A DNA stretch of 9,217 bases from Paracoccaceae bacterium (GCA_004566265.1 SPLB01000083.1:1-9217); one strand, 5' to 3'. Shown: positions 1 through 7,135, counted from the first letter of the stretch. Notes: generated by a model not told the origin, from the sequence alone. Numbers and translations: made by a program.

Positions 1-881
1 CCCATTTCAGAATATCGCTCGGCCTCTTCCAGCCAATTCGGGCGCACTTTCACTTGCAGGAAAAGGTGGATCTTACGGCCCAGAAATTCTTCAAGCTCGA
101 CACGGGCGGCCTGCGACACGGACTTGATGGTTTCTCCGCGCTTGCCCAGAACAATGCCTTTGTGACCATCGCGGACCACATAGATCATCTGGTCGATGCG
201 GGCGGAACCATCTTTGCGCTCTTCCCATTTTTCGGTCTCTACGGTCAGCTGGTAGGGCAATTCCTGATGCAGACGCAGTGTGAGTTTCTCGCGGGTCATT
301 TCGGCCGCGATCATGCGCAGGGGCAGGTCGGCAATCTGGTCTTCGGGGTAGAGCCAGGGGCTCTCAGGCAATTCGCCTGCCAGCCAGTCGCGCAGATCTT
401 GCACGCCATAGCCGCGCTCGGCCGAAATCATAAACGTCTCGGCAAAGGCGTAGCGTTCGTTCAAATCCTGTGCCAATTCCAGCAGTTCTTCGGCCTGCAC
501 CTTGTCGATCTTGTTGATTGCAAGCGCAACACGGCGACCGGTGGCAACCTCTTCCAAACCTTCAAAGATACGCTCCACGCCTTCAGTGACGCCCCGGTGC
601 GCCTCTACCAGCATAACGATCACATCGGCATCTGCAGCCCCCCCCCAGGCCGCAGCCACCATGGCGCGATCCAGATGGCGACGGGGTTTGAACAGCCCCG
701 GCGTGTCTACAAACACGAGCTGGGCGTCGCCTTCCATTGCCACGCCACGAATGCGGGCGCGGGTGGTTTGCACTTTGTGCGTTACAATCGAGACTTTTGC
801 CCCCACCATTCGGTTCAGGAGCGTGGATTTCCCGGCGTTCGGCTCGCCGATCAGGGCAACAAAGCCCGCGCGTGTGGTCAT
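1..881 (-). CDS. era: GTPase Era, ribosome-assembly factor (3' end beyond window)
   Basis: Era is a cytoplasmic GTPase that binds the 3' end of 16S rRNA and helps mature the 30S subunit. Reading the minus strand gives 293 codons with no stop before the window edge; roughly the last ten residues of a normal Era (about 300 aa) are missing. Visible motifs, numbered from the chosen Met: G1 P-loop GEPNAGKST (12-20), G2 Thr region around 39-40, G3 DTPG (59-62), G4 NKID (123-126), G5 SAERG (153-157), and a C-terminal KH RNA-binding domain at about 200-280 with the loop GKRGETIK (247-254). ATG 881 is preferred over the in-frame ATG at 890 because AGGA lies 8 nt upstream of 881, while 890 has no ribosome site. 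The frame is continuous through the run of nine C at 638-646. In many bacteria era directly follows rnc; here a divergent oxidase gene separates them, so era probably has its own promoter in 882-1091. Confidence 0.96.
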   Translation of the reverse strand, partial: MTTRAGFVALIGEPNAGKSTLLNRMVGAKVSIVTHKVQTTRARIRGVAMEGDAQLVFVDTPGLFKPRRHLDRAMVAAAWGGAADADVIVMLVEAHRGVTEGVERIFEGLEEVATGRRVALAINKIDKVQAEELLELAQDLNERYAFAETFMISAERGYGVQDLRDWLAGELPESPWLYPEDQIADLPLRMIAAEMTREKLTLRLHQELPYQLTVETEKWEERKDGSARIDQMIYVVRDGHKGIVLGKRGETIKSVSQAARVELEEFLGRKIHLFLQVKVRPNWLEEAERYSEM

Positions 882-1091
882 GGTATCCATCCTGTCAAAA
901 GCGGGCTTGGGCATACAGGAGTTTGCCGGGCCCCGCCAGAGATCAATTCCAAAGGCATTGCCGCTATGCGTTTTCAGCTGCGACCGCTTGCACCATAGTC
1001 GCAAGGACGCGCATATGGGACAATAGACACCAAAGCCAGCCCAAAGAAGGGCACGCCAACCTTTTCCCTTGCCTATGCTGAAAGACCCAAC
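882..1091. other. Divergent intergenic region between era and the multicopper oxidase
   Basis: About 210 bp lie between two divergently transcribed genes, so this stretch should contain the promoter of each. I could not pick out a convincing -35/-10 pair for either direction. The best plus-strand candidate is TTGCAC at 988-993 with a poor -10 near 1012-1017, which is not enough to call. The oxidase has only a weak purine-rich stretch (GAAAGA, 1080-1085) before its ATG. No copper-responsive operator was recognised by eye. Confidence 0.4.
890..893 (-). promoter_or_regulatory. Ribosome binding site of era (AGGA)
   Basis: AGGA on the minus strand lies 8 nt upstream of ATG 881. It decides between that start and the in-frame ATG at 890, which overlaps this element. 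Confidence 0.5.
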
Positions 1092-2477
1092 ATGAAACGT
1101 CGCGATTTTCTGATGAGCTCTGGGGCCGCTGCGGTTGGCCTTGTCGCGGCACAAAACGGGCTGATGGCCGCGCACCCCCCTGCGCAGGATCTGGTCATCC
1201 AAAAAGCCGCCTATCGATTCCGCGACAGCGTCACACAGGGGCTGGTCAGCCTGAGCGCGGATGCACCACCCCCTGTCCTACGCGGGCGCGTGGGGCAACC
1301 GATGCGACTCGCCGTGACCAATCAAACGCCAGACTATACCGCAATGCACTGGCATGGGTTGCGCATTCCCAATGCAATGGACGGTGTGCCCTATCTGACC
1401 CAATTGCCCATCGCCCCGGACGAAACGTTTCTTTATGAATTCACACCGCCGGACGCCGGCACCTATTGGTACCACCCGCACTGCATGACCATGGCCCAGA
1501 TGGCCCATGGGCTGACCGGCGTCATGGTCATCGAAGAACGTGGGGATTCAGGCTTTGACAGCGAAGAAGTGCTAAACCTGCGGGATTTCCGCCTGGCCGA
1601 TGATGGCGGCTTCCTGCCCTACTACACGGCCCGTGGTGCAGCGCGCGGCGGAACCCACGGGAATGTGCTGACGGCCAATTGGCAGCAAGAGCCTGTGTAT
1701 GATCACGTGGCGGGGTCGCTGGTGCGGCTGCGGATCGCAAACACCGACACCACGCGAATCTATCGGCTGCATCTGGAGGATGCCGAGGCGCGGATCATTG
1801 CCTGGGACGGGCATCCGGTGCGGCAAGCGCTGGACCTGCCCTCGCCTAAGGCACCACTTTTTGTTGGTCCCGGTCAGCGGGTGGATTTTGCCGTGCGGAT
1901 GCCGGATGGCGAAGGGCGGGATGTGCCAATCATTGCAGAGCTACCCGGACGCGAGACCCAAATCATGGCCCGGTTGCGCAGTGTAGGAGCCTCTTTAAAG
2001 CGTCACCTGAATGACCTTCCGCCGCTGCCCGAAAACCCCGTCACCCGGCCCGATCTGGAAAAGGCAGAAATGCACGAATTCGTATTCGGCTGGACACCCG
2101 AAGGGGGGGCGCCTGATGACGGGTTGTGTGGATCACTGGGGTATAGTTTCTGGTCAATCAACCGAACACCATGGATGGGCGACGCGGCCACAGGGAGCGG
2201 CCCGCTGGCAGTGCTGGAACGGGGCAAATCCTATGTCCTGCGGCTGCGGAATGAGAGCCCGAACCTGCACCCCATCCATCTGCATGGGCTGGTGTTTTTG
2301 CCGATCCGGTCAAACCGGCGGGCGCTGCCAGCACTTTTGACGGATACCGCGCTTCTGTTGAAGGGCGAGGTGATCGACATTGCACTGGTGGCGGACAACC
2401 CCGGCGACTGGGCCTTCCACTGCCATGTGATCGAACACCAGAAAACAGGTCTCGCGGGTTATATCCGCGTGACCTGA
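1092..2477 (+). CDS. Tat-exported multicopper oxidase (laccase/CueO-like)
   Basis: This 461-aa protein belongs to the three-cupredoxin-domain multicopper oxidases, which couple one-electron oxidation of a substrate (phenols, metal ions) to reduction of O2 to water. The N-terminus MKRRDFLMSS followed by an Ala/Gly-rich stretch is a twin-arginine signal, with likely cleavage after about residue 27, so it should act folded in the periplasm. The four copper motifs are complete: HWHG (86-89), HPH (128-130), HPIHLHG (393-399) and HCHVIEH (443-449). These supply the type 2/3 cluster His residues 86, 88, 128, 130, 396, 398, 443 and 445, and the type 1 ligands His393, Cys444 and His449. The axial position, ten residues after the Cys, is Leu454 where CueO has Met. 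The Met-rich insert of CueO is absent, so a cuprous oxidase role is not supported and the substrate is unknown. It stands alone on the plus strand, convergent with rnc and divergent from era. Confidence 0.93.
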   Translation: MKRRDFLMSSGAAAVGLVAAQNGLMAAHPPAQDLVIQKAAYRFRDSVTQGLVSLSADAPPPVLRGRVGQPMRLAVTNQTPDYTAMHWHGLRIPNAMDGVPYLTQLPIAPDETFLYEFTPPDAGTYWYHPHCMTMAQMAHGLTGVMVIEERGDSGFDSEEVLNLRDFRLADDGGFLPYYTARGAARGGTHGNVLTANWQQEPVYDHVAGSLVRLRIANTDTTRIYRLHLEDAEARIIAWDGHPVRQALDLPSPKAPLFVGPGQRVDFAVRMPDGEGRDVPIIAELPGRETQIMARLRSVGASLKRHLNDLPPLPENPVTRPDLEKAEMHEFVFGWTPEGGAPDDGLCGSLGYSFWSINRTPWMGDAATGSGPLAVLERGKSYVLRLRNESPNLHPIHLHGLVFLPIRSNRRALPALLTDTALLLKGEVIDIALVADNPGDWAFHCHVIEHQKTGLAGYIRVT

Positions 2478-2494
2478 AGCGGTTATTTCGCTTC
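2476..2494. terminator. Small inverted repeat across the convergent stop codons
   Basis: GAAGCG (2476-2481) and CGCTTC (2489-2494) form a 6-bp stem with a 7-nt loop. It overlaps the TGA of the oxidase and contains the TAA of rnc. Neither strand has a strong U tract after the stem, so intrinsic termination would be weak. It is the only candidate terminator in the 5-bp gap between these convergent genes. Confidence 0.25.
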
Positions 2495-3166
2495 GAGTTT
2501 GGCCAGAAGGGCCTTGGCCGCAGCCTGCTCGGCCAGACGTTTTGAACCTGCGGTTGCGCGTTCTTCGGTGCCATCCTGCAATTGTGCTGCAATGGTAAAA
2601 ACCGGCTCGTGATCCGGGCCGGAGCGTTCCAGCAGCACATAGGCGGGCGGCGGTTGGCGGCGGGCCTGCACATATTCCTGAAGCGCGGTTTTAGGATCGC
2701 GCGCGTCCTCTTCGACCGCACCAATGCGATCCCCCCACAGGCGGAGGATCACCGCTTGCGCCGCCTCAAACCCTGCATCCTTGTACACTGCGGCGATGAC
2801 CGCTTCCATCGCGTCGCCCAACAACGCCTGCTTGCGGCGACCACCGGTCATCATCTCTGAGCGCCCCAGTTTAAGGACGGCGCCAAGGTCGATCTCGCGC
2901 GCGACATCTGCGCATGCCTCTTTGCGCACAAGCGCGTTGAACCGGGGGGCAAGCTGGCCTTCGGTGGCTTTGCGGTCGTGATCCAACAGAGCCGTTGCCA
3001 TCACCAAACCCAGAACACGATCCCCCAGAAACTCCAGCCGCTGGTTGTCTTCGCGATTGGCGGTCGACACCGACGGATGCGTCAGCGCGCGGATCAGCAG
3101 TTCGGGTGTGGTGAATTCATGCCCCAGACGCCCTTGGAATGCGCGCATGTCCTTGGATAGTTTCAC
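2483..3166 (-). CDS. rnc: Ribonuclease III
   Basis: RNase III cleaves double-stranded RNA, including the 30S rRNA precursor and structured mRNAs, in the cytoplasm as a homodimer. The 227-aa length is normal. The N-terminal nuclease domain (about 8-150) has the family signature [10 protein letters not shown] (43-52) with catalytic Glu45 and Asp49. Further acidic residues are Glu69, Asp118 and Glu121 ([13 protein letters not shown]). A C-terminal double-stranded RNA-binding domain occupies about 155-225 and ends in the typical Ala/Lys-rich helix. The position matching E. coli Glu38 is Gln42. The start is GTG at 3166, chosen because AAGGAG sits 5 nt upstream. That GTG overlaps the TGA of the preceding reading frame as GTGA, which suggests translational coupling to the upstream operon. 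It converges on the multicopper oxidase gene, leaving only 5 bp between the stop codons. Confidence 0.96.
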   Translation of the reverse strand: MKLSKDMRAFQGRLGHEFTTPELLIRALTHPSVSTANREDNQRLEFLGDRVLGLVMATALLDHDRKATEGQLAPRFNALVRKEACADVAREIDLGAVLKLGRSEMMTGGRRKQALLGDAMEAVIAAVYKDAGFEAAQAVILRLWGDRIGAVEEDARDPKTALQEYVQARRQPPPAYVLLERSGPDHEPVFTIAAQLQDGTEERATAGSKRLAEQAAAKALLAKLEAK

Positions 3167-3819
3167 GTGATCTCCTTGCCCGTCGCTTTGGTCCGTTTCA
3201 TCTGGGCACTCAGGCCCTGCAGTTTGCGTTGCAAATATAGCTCAAACAGGCTGGCGACAAGCTCTGCACCTCATCCCTGGGCCAACCAATCAGACGGCCG
3301 ACAAAATCCGCATCTTGCACCGGATGGTGATAGACCAGCACATCGCCGCGCTCTGGCTCTCTCCATAGTCGTGTCACGGGTACATGGGCCCCAACGAAAA
3401 GCGCTGGCACCTGACGGGATCCAATAGGGCGCCCAATACCCGCGCGAGGCCACAAGGGCCGCAAACACATAGACAAGCCGCTTTCCCCACACGCCTACAT
3501 GCAGGATCTGATCCTCTCTGGCCGGGCGGCGCGTCATCAGCACAAGCGACAGGATCAGATTGAGCGGGAAAACCACCATCAGCCACATCCATTGCCCAGA
3601 CCAGCCAAGATCATTAAGGCGACGGCGGCAATGGCCGAACAGGAAAAGCACTGACACCGCACAGACAGGCGCCCACCACATGCGGTCGGTGCCGAGTTTT
3701 GGAAGGGTCATCCAAAACGCAAAAGCCGCGACACACAAGAAGAATGCCGCGGCGAAGCCGATCCGCCCCGTCCGGCCGCACCAGTTAAACGCGGCGGACA
3801 GAAAGGTGAAGATGGTCAT
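3163..3819 (-). pseudogene. Broken DUF805 – signal peptidase I (S26) fusion gene
   Basis: Frame 1 starts at ATG 3819, overlapping the lepB stop as ATGA. It encodes a DUF805-type membrane domain (residues 1-100; GRTGRIGF near 15-22, RRRLNDLGWSG at 65-75, hydrophobic segments about 22-40, 48-63 and 78-96). It continues through a linker and a short hydrophobic stretch (115-128) into PYWIPSG (131-137), the entry of an S26 catalytic domain. There the frame shifts: the S26 sequence resumes one frame over at 3410 (VPALFVG…RLWREPERGDVLVYHHP…RLIGWPRDEVQ) and ends near 3264. Relative to the neighbouring lepB, 8 nt are missing exactly at Gly-Ser-Met, which carries the nucleophile. The Lys position is Gly (codon 3297-3299). 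The box E region (GDNRDNS) is absent. From about 3270 to 3163 the original frame is open again and ends in TGA overlapping the rnc GTG, possibly the old C-terminus. The DUF805 part (a 182-codon frame, 3271-3819) could still be translated. Confidence 0.75.
3172..3177 (-). promoter_or_regulatory. Strong ribosome binding site of rnc (AAGGAG)
   Basis: AAGGAG on the minus strand lies 5 nt upstream of the GTG at 3166. It fixes that non-ATG codon as the rnc start. Confidence 0.75.
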
Positions 3820-4652
3820 TCAATGGCCTTGAAGTACCGGTCGCTGCGCCACTCCCAGAAGAAGAACATGGACCGGCCAGCTGACGACAACATGATCCGG
3901 TCTGCGCGACCGATTAGGTTTTCATAGGGCACATAGCCCACACCGTTCAGCGACTGGTCCACACGGCTGTCGATGGAATTGTCGCGGTTATCCCCCATGA
4001 AGAAATAATGCCCTTCGGGCACGTGGTAGATGCCGGTGTGATCGGTGGATTGGTTGCGAATATTTATGATTGCATGGCTGCTGCCACCCGGCAGTGTTTC
4101 GACTTGGCGCTCTTTCTGGCAGACACCGCCTTCACCAACTGGACCGTTGATACATAGGGGGTATCTTCCGATGGGGCCCTGAGGCTCTTTGATCTCATCA
4201 AAAGTACCATCAGCGCTCAGCTCAACCGCCTTGGCATTGATATGAAGAACGCCGTTCTTCACCTGAATCTTGTCGCCGGGCATCCCTACGAGACGCTTGA
4301 TATAATCAACGCCGCTTACCGGATGACGGAACACAACCACGTCTCCGCGTTCGGGATCACCTGCCAGGATTCGGGTGTTGTCCCCTCCAATAAATCCACA
4401 AATGGATTGCGCGTCGATGTTCACACCCAGACTCGGGATGCGAATGGATGGGCAGGACGCATAGGAGTAGCCATAGGCCATTTTGTTGACAAAAAGGAAA
4501 TCACCGATCAACAGGGTCTGCTTCATTGACCCTGACGGGATCCAGAAGGGCTGAAAAAACAGCGTGCGAAACACCCCGGCAATCAAAAACGCATAAACAA
4601 TGGTCTTGATGCTTTCGACAAAGGAATTTCCTGCAGCGGTCTTGGTGGCCAT
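3816..4652 (-). CDS. lepB: Signal peptidase I
   Basis: Leader peptidase, anchored in the inner membrane, removes Sec and Tat signal peptides on the periplasmic side using a Ser/Lys dyad. The protein has 278 residues. One N-terminal transmembrane helix (about 14-34) leads to PFWIPSGSMKQTLL with nucleophile Ser42. PERGDVVVF (100-108) precedes DYIKRLVGMPGDK (116-128) with general base Lys119. Box E, GDNRDNSIDSR, is at 220-230. All catalytic boxes are intact, so this is the active copy. ATG 4652 has GGAG 6 nt upstream (4659-4662). The gene follows acpS by 59 bp, and its TGA overlaps the ATG of the next gene as ATGA. Four Cys residues in the periplasmic part (67, 85, 167, 178) could form disulfides; this is inference. 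Confidence 0.96.
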   Translation of the reverse strand: MATKTAAGNSFVESIKTIVYAFLIAGVFRTLFFQPFWIPSGSMKQTLLIGDFLFVNKMAYGYSYASCPSIRIPSLGVNIDAQSICGFIGGDNTRILAGDPERGDVVVFRHPVSGVDYIKRLVGMPGDKIQVKNGVLHINAKAVELSADGTFDEIKEPQGPIGRYPLCINGPVGEGGVCQKERQVETLPGGSSHAIINIRNQSTDHTGIYHVPEGHYFFMGDNRDNSIDSRVDQSLNGVGYVPYENLIGRADRIMLSSAGRSMFFFWEWRSDRYFKAIE

Positions 4653-4711
4653 CCGTCTCTCCGGTCCAAAAGGTAGCGTCTGGAGCTACATGCGAGCCCC
4701 AGTGCGTCAAG

Positions 4712-5134
4712 TCAAGGTTTAGGGTGGATTGCGGATGCCAAGGGGCGCGCTTCGATCACAACAAAAGCCTGCGCCCAAGGGTGATCATCTGTCAGCGTCA
4801 CATGAATGATGGCCTCGTGGCCTTCGGGGGTCATGACATCCAGACGTTCGCGCGCCCAGCCCGTGACCTCCATCACCGGTTGACCAGACTTGAGGTTCGT
4901 GACCGCCATGTCCTTCCAGGAAATGCCCATCGCCAGACCGGTGCCAAGTGCCTTGGAACACGCTTCTTTCGCGGCCCAGCGTTTAGCATATGTACCTGCC
5001 ACATCCTTACGGCGCTCTGCCTTGGCCTGTTCGGTGTCGGTGAATACCCGGTTCTTGAAACGGTCGCCAAATCGGTCGAGCGTGCCAGCGATGCGATCTA
5101 TGTTTGAAAGGTCAGAACCAATACCAAGGATCAT
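4712..5134 (-). CDS. acpS: Holo-[acyl-carrier-protein] synthase
   Basis: AcpS transfers the 4'-phosphopantetheine arm from CoA to a serine of apo-ACP, activating the carrier for fatty-acid synthesis in the cytoplasm. The 140-aa protein opens with [15 protein letters not shown], which contains Mg-binding Asp8. It carries the family motif [16 protein letters not shown] (51-66) with Glu57. Both are the expected metal-binding residues, and the length is near the usual 125-140. ATG 5134 gives the conserved N-terminus directly; the ribosome site is weak (GGAT). It follows the small membrane protein by 15 bp and precedes lepB by 59 bp, in keeping with the alphaproteobacterial pdxJ–acpS–lepB–rnc cluster. 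Confidence 0.95.
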   Translation of the reverse strand: MILGIGSDLSNIDRIAGTLDRFGDRFKNRVFTDTEQAKAERRKDVAGTYAKRWAAKEACSKALGTGLAMGISWKDMAVTNLKSGQPVMEVTGWARERLDVMTPEGHEAIIHVTLTDDHPWAQAFVVIEARPLASAIHPKP

Positions 5135-5149
5135 TTTATCATCCGCAGC

Positions 5150-5584
5150 TTAGCGCTGCTTGTTCCTTTTCACAGTGCGAAACTGCGACCGTGCAGCAAG
5201 TCCCAGAAAGAAGCGCACCACAAGGAAGGTGAATCCCGCATGTAAAAGAGACAGCGCCATCAAAATGCCCGCGCCACCGGGCTGCGCCATCAGCCCCCTG
5301 ATCTGCGGCACCACATAGCTTCCCATTGCCACAGCAACCAATGAAATAGCCAGCGCCACGGCGGCGGCGACGCGCGCAAAACGCCACATCTGGATTTTGT
5401 CTGGCAGCGCGTCATTGGCTTGCACATATTTTTGCCCCTCGATCATCGCCGCTCCAATCGCAGGGATCAACGCCATGCCGCCATTTGCAAAATCGGTTTC
5501 GAAAAACAGCTTCAGCAGCACAGAAATCGCGACCAAGCCCAGCATGAACCCAAAATAGGTCAGAGCAAACCGTTGCAGTTTCAT
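5150..5584 (-). CDS. Small four-helix inner-membrane protein, ABZJ_00895-like
   Basis: This 144-aa hydrophobic protein has unknown function. Likely membrane helices lie at about 7-27, 35-50, 70-92 and 104-128, with a strongly basic C-terminus (RTVKRNKQR). The pattern of a first helix, a G-x-x-x-x-P-x-I-G-A-A segment (36-46), a polar loop with [15 protein letters not shown] (49-63), then two more helices resembles the ABZJ_00895 family of uncharacterised proteobacterial membrane proteins. That assignment is from memory and tentative. Its ATG at 5584 overlaps the pdxJ TGA as ATGA, and acpS starts 15 bp downstream, so it is a translationally coupled member of the operon. The context suggests constitutive co-expression with pdxJ and acpS but does not reveal a role. 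Confidence 0.8.
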   Translation of the reverse strand: MKLQRFALTYFGFMLGLVAISVLLKLFFETDFANGGMALIPAIGAAMIEGQKYVQANDALPDKIQMWRFARVAAAVALAISLVAVAMGSYVVPQIRGLMAQPGGAGILMALSLLHAGFTFLVVRFFLGLAARSQFRTVKRNKQR

Positions 5585-6342
5585 GCCTCTGAGTTCCCGG
5601 TGCGGGCTTCGTCCATCAGGCGGCGCATTTCCTTTACCGCCGGGCCGAGGCCACGGAAAACGGATTCACCAATGAGGAAGTGGCCGATATTCAGCTCCAT
5701 CACCTCAGGAATGGCCGCAATCGGACCAACTGTGTCATAGGTCAGGCCGTGGCCTGCGTGGACCTCGAGACCCAGCGAATGGGCAAAAGCCGCCATTTCA
5801 GTCAGCGCTGCCAGTTCCCGGTCACGCGCCTCAAACTCTCCCTCGGCGTGATAATCGCAATAGGCACCGGTGTGGAGTTCAATGACCTCAGCCCCGATGC
5901 GATGCGCTGCCTCGATCTGTTTCTGATCCGCTGCAATAAAGATCGACACACGGCAGCCTGCGTCCCGAAGCGGAGCAATGAAGTGGGCCAGGCGGTTTTC
6001 ATCGCGAGCGACTTCCAGTCCGCCTTCGGTGGTGCGCTCTTGGCGTTTTTCAGGGACAATGCAGACCGCATGCGGTTTGTGACGCAGGGCAATTTTCTGC
6101 ATCTCATCGGTCGCGGCCATTTCAAAGTTCAAAGGACCTGCGAGCGCTGCCATCAGCCCATCAATATCCGCATCTGTGATGTGGCGACGGTCTTCGCGCA
6201 GGTGGGCGGTGATGCCATCAGCGCCCGCTTCTTCCGCCAGTTTGGCAGCGCGGACCGGGTCAGGATAGGCACCGCCACGCGCATTGCGCACGGTGGCAAC
6301 ATGGTCAATGTTCACGCCAAGGCGAAGGCGGGTCTGAGCCAT
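5581..6342 (-). CDS. pdxJ: Pyridoxine 5'-phosphate synthase
   Basis: PdxJ condenses 1-deoxy-D-xylulose 5-phosphate with 3-amino-2-oxopropyl phosphate to give pyridoxine 5'-phosphate, the last ring-forming step of the DXP-dependent vitamin B6 route. It is a cytoplasmic TIM barrel that forms octamers. The 253-aa product shows [17 protein letters not shown] (8-24), HLREDRRHI (47-55, catalytic His47), LNFEMA (71-76, Glu74), [11 protein letters not shown] (195-205) and [17 protein letters not shown] (216-232), all hallmarks of the family. An in-frame ATG upstream at 6375 would add 11 residues. I prefer ATG 6342 because GGGAG lies 8 nt before it and the protein then begins as family members do. Its stop overlaps the next start as ATGA. 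A 96-bp gap separates it from the DUF2062 gene, room for an internal promoter, though none is clear. Confidence 0.96.
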   Translation of the reverse strand: MAQTRLRLGVNIDHVATVRNARGGAYPDPVRAAKLAEEAGADGITAHLREDRRHITDADIDGLMAALAGPLNFEMAATDEMQKIALRHKPHAVCIVPEKRQERTTEGGLEVARDENRLAHFIAPLRDAGCRVSIFIAADQKQIEAAHRIGAEVIELHTGAYCDYHAEGEFEARDRELAALTEMAAFAHSLGLEVHAGHGLTYDTVGPIAAIPEVMELNIGHFLIGESVFRGLGPAVKEMRRLMDEARTGNSEA

Positions 6343-6350
6343 TTTGAAAA

Positions 6351-6355
6351 CTCCC
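6351..6355 (-). promoter_or_regulatory. Ribosome binding site of pdxJ (GGGAG)
   Basis: GGGAG on the minus strand lies 8 nt upstream of ATG 6342. It supports that start over the in-frame ATG at 6375. Confidence 0.6.
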
Positions 6356-6438
6356 GATTTCTTTTCTGCCAGCACCCTATCTAGCCGCGCGAGAGGGGCA
6401 AGGGAGGAATTGTACCAATATGGGTATGCTCTTGGAGA

Positions 6439-7122
6439 TCAGTCGCCATTTCCGGCCTGCGGTTTTCCGGAAGGCGGATGCCGGCTGTTCACCGCCTCAT
6501 ATTCCGCGCGTTGACGGATGGCTTCGAATTTTTCTTTGATCTTGGCGCGGCGCCGCGTCTGGTACACGTGAATCAGTGGCACCGCGATCAGATAAACCGT
6601 CGTCGCGCAGATCGCGCCCGGTATCAGCCCGCCAACCAAATACGGGAGGAACACCTCGTCAAAAAACACCGACAGCCCATGCCAGTCAGGCGAACGATCG
6701 GTGAACAGCGAGGTAAAGTTAAACCACAAATCCCCAGCCGCTTCTTTGAACTTTTCTCCGACCGAGGTATCCTGTTCCTCAAAATGTGTGCCGAGTAGCC
6801 AGTGACCGATGCGCATGGATATGGTCGCAATCAACACAAAGGTCACCGGGTTGCCCAGAAATGTCGACATCAGCGCCGCCAGAATATTGCCTCGCATGAT
6901 CCAACCAATCAGACCCGCGATCACAAAGTGAAATCCAAAAAACGGCGTAAAGGATGAGAAAACCCCGGCCCAGATGCCGCGTGCAATGCGTTCTGGTGCG
7001 TCTGGCAGTCGCCGAATCCGGTGCTTTACATAGTGGAAGGCACGCCCCCAGCCGCCGCGCGGCCAAAAGAAATCCGCAATGACCCGCATCAGCGAACGTT
7101 TTTCCCTGCGCCTAAAAACCAC
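6439..7122 (-). CDS. DUF2062 inner-membrane protein
   Basis: This 227-aa membrane protein of the DUF2062 family has no established function. A basic N-terminus (MVFRRREKRS) and the segment FFWPRGGWGRAFHYVKHRIRRLP in two parts (18-30, 31-40) precede the family core: ARGIWAGVFSSFTPFFGFHF (47-66), RGNILAALMSTFLGNP (77-92) and a third hydrophobic stretch (about 158-187). Helices are predicted at roughly 48-75, 80-108 and 158-187, followed by a charged, probably cytoplasmic helix (189-212). The start is GTG 7122, supported by AAGGA 8 nt upstream. The alternative ATG 7089 lacks a well-placed ribosome site and would remove the conserved basic start. It lies 53 bp after rsh, and this pairing next to pdxJ recurs in Rhodobacteraceae as far as I recall. 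A role linked to the stringent-response gene is not shown. Confidence 0.9.
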   Translation of the reverse strand: MVFRRREKRSLMRVIADFFWPRGGWGRAFHYVKHRIRRLPDAPERIARGIWAGVFSSFTPFFGFHFVIAGLIGWIMRGNILAALMSTFLGNPVTFVLIATISMRIGHWLLGTHFEEQDTSVGEKFKEAAGDLWFNFTSLFTDRSPDWHGLSVFFDEVFLPYLVGGLIPGAICATTVYLIAVPLIHVYQTRRRAKIKEKFEAIRQRAEYEAVNSRHPPSGKPQAGNGD

Positions 7123-7130
7123 GGAGGCAG

Positions 7131-7135
7131 TCCTT
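7131..7135 (-). promoter_or_regulatory. Ribosome binding site of the DUF2062 gene (AAGGA)
   Basis: AAGGA on the minus strand is 8 nt upstream of the GTG at 7122 and supports that non-ATG start. Confidence 0.55.

Noticed and set aside
638..646. Run of nine C inside era, a possible slippage or phase-variation site or frameshift.
   Set aside because: The era frame reads through it without interruption as a normal Ala-Gly-Gly-Trp segment, and phase variation of an essential gene is implausible.
54..998. Long plus-strand open frame opposite era.
   Set aside because: It is antisense to a fully supported era frame, shows no recognisable domain and has the composition of a high-GC shadow frame.
4673..4689. 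Small inverted repeat (GTAGC/GCTAC) between acpS and lepB followed by CTTTT on the minus strand.
   Set aside because: Only five base pairs and a very short T stretch, inside an operon; too weak to call a terminator or attenuator.
5680..6384. Long plus-strand open frame opposite pdxJ.
   Set aside because: It is the complement of the conserved PdxJ coding sequence, with no ribosome site or family motif of its own.
6343..6438. Possible internal promoter before pdxJ (TTGCCC … TAGATA on the minus strand).
   Set aside because: The spacing between the two hexamers is only about 12 nt, which does not fit a housekeeping sigma factor promoter.
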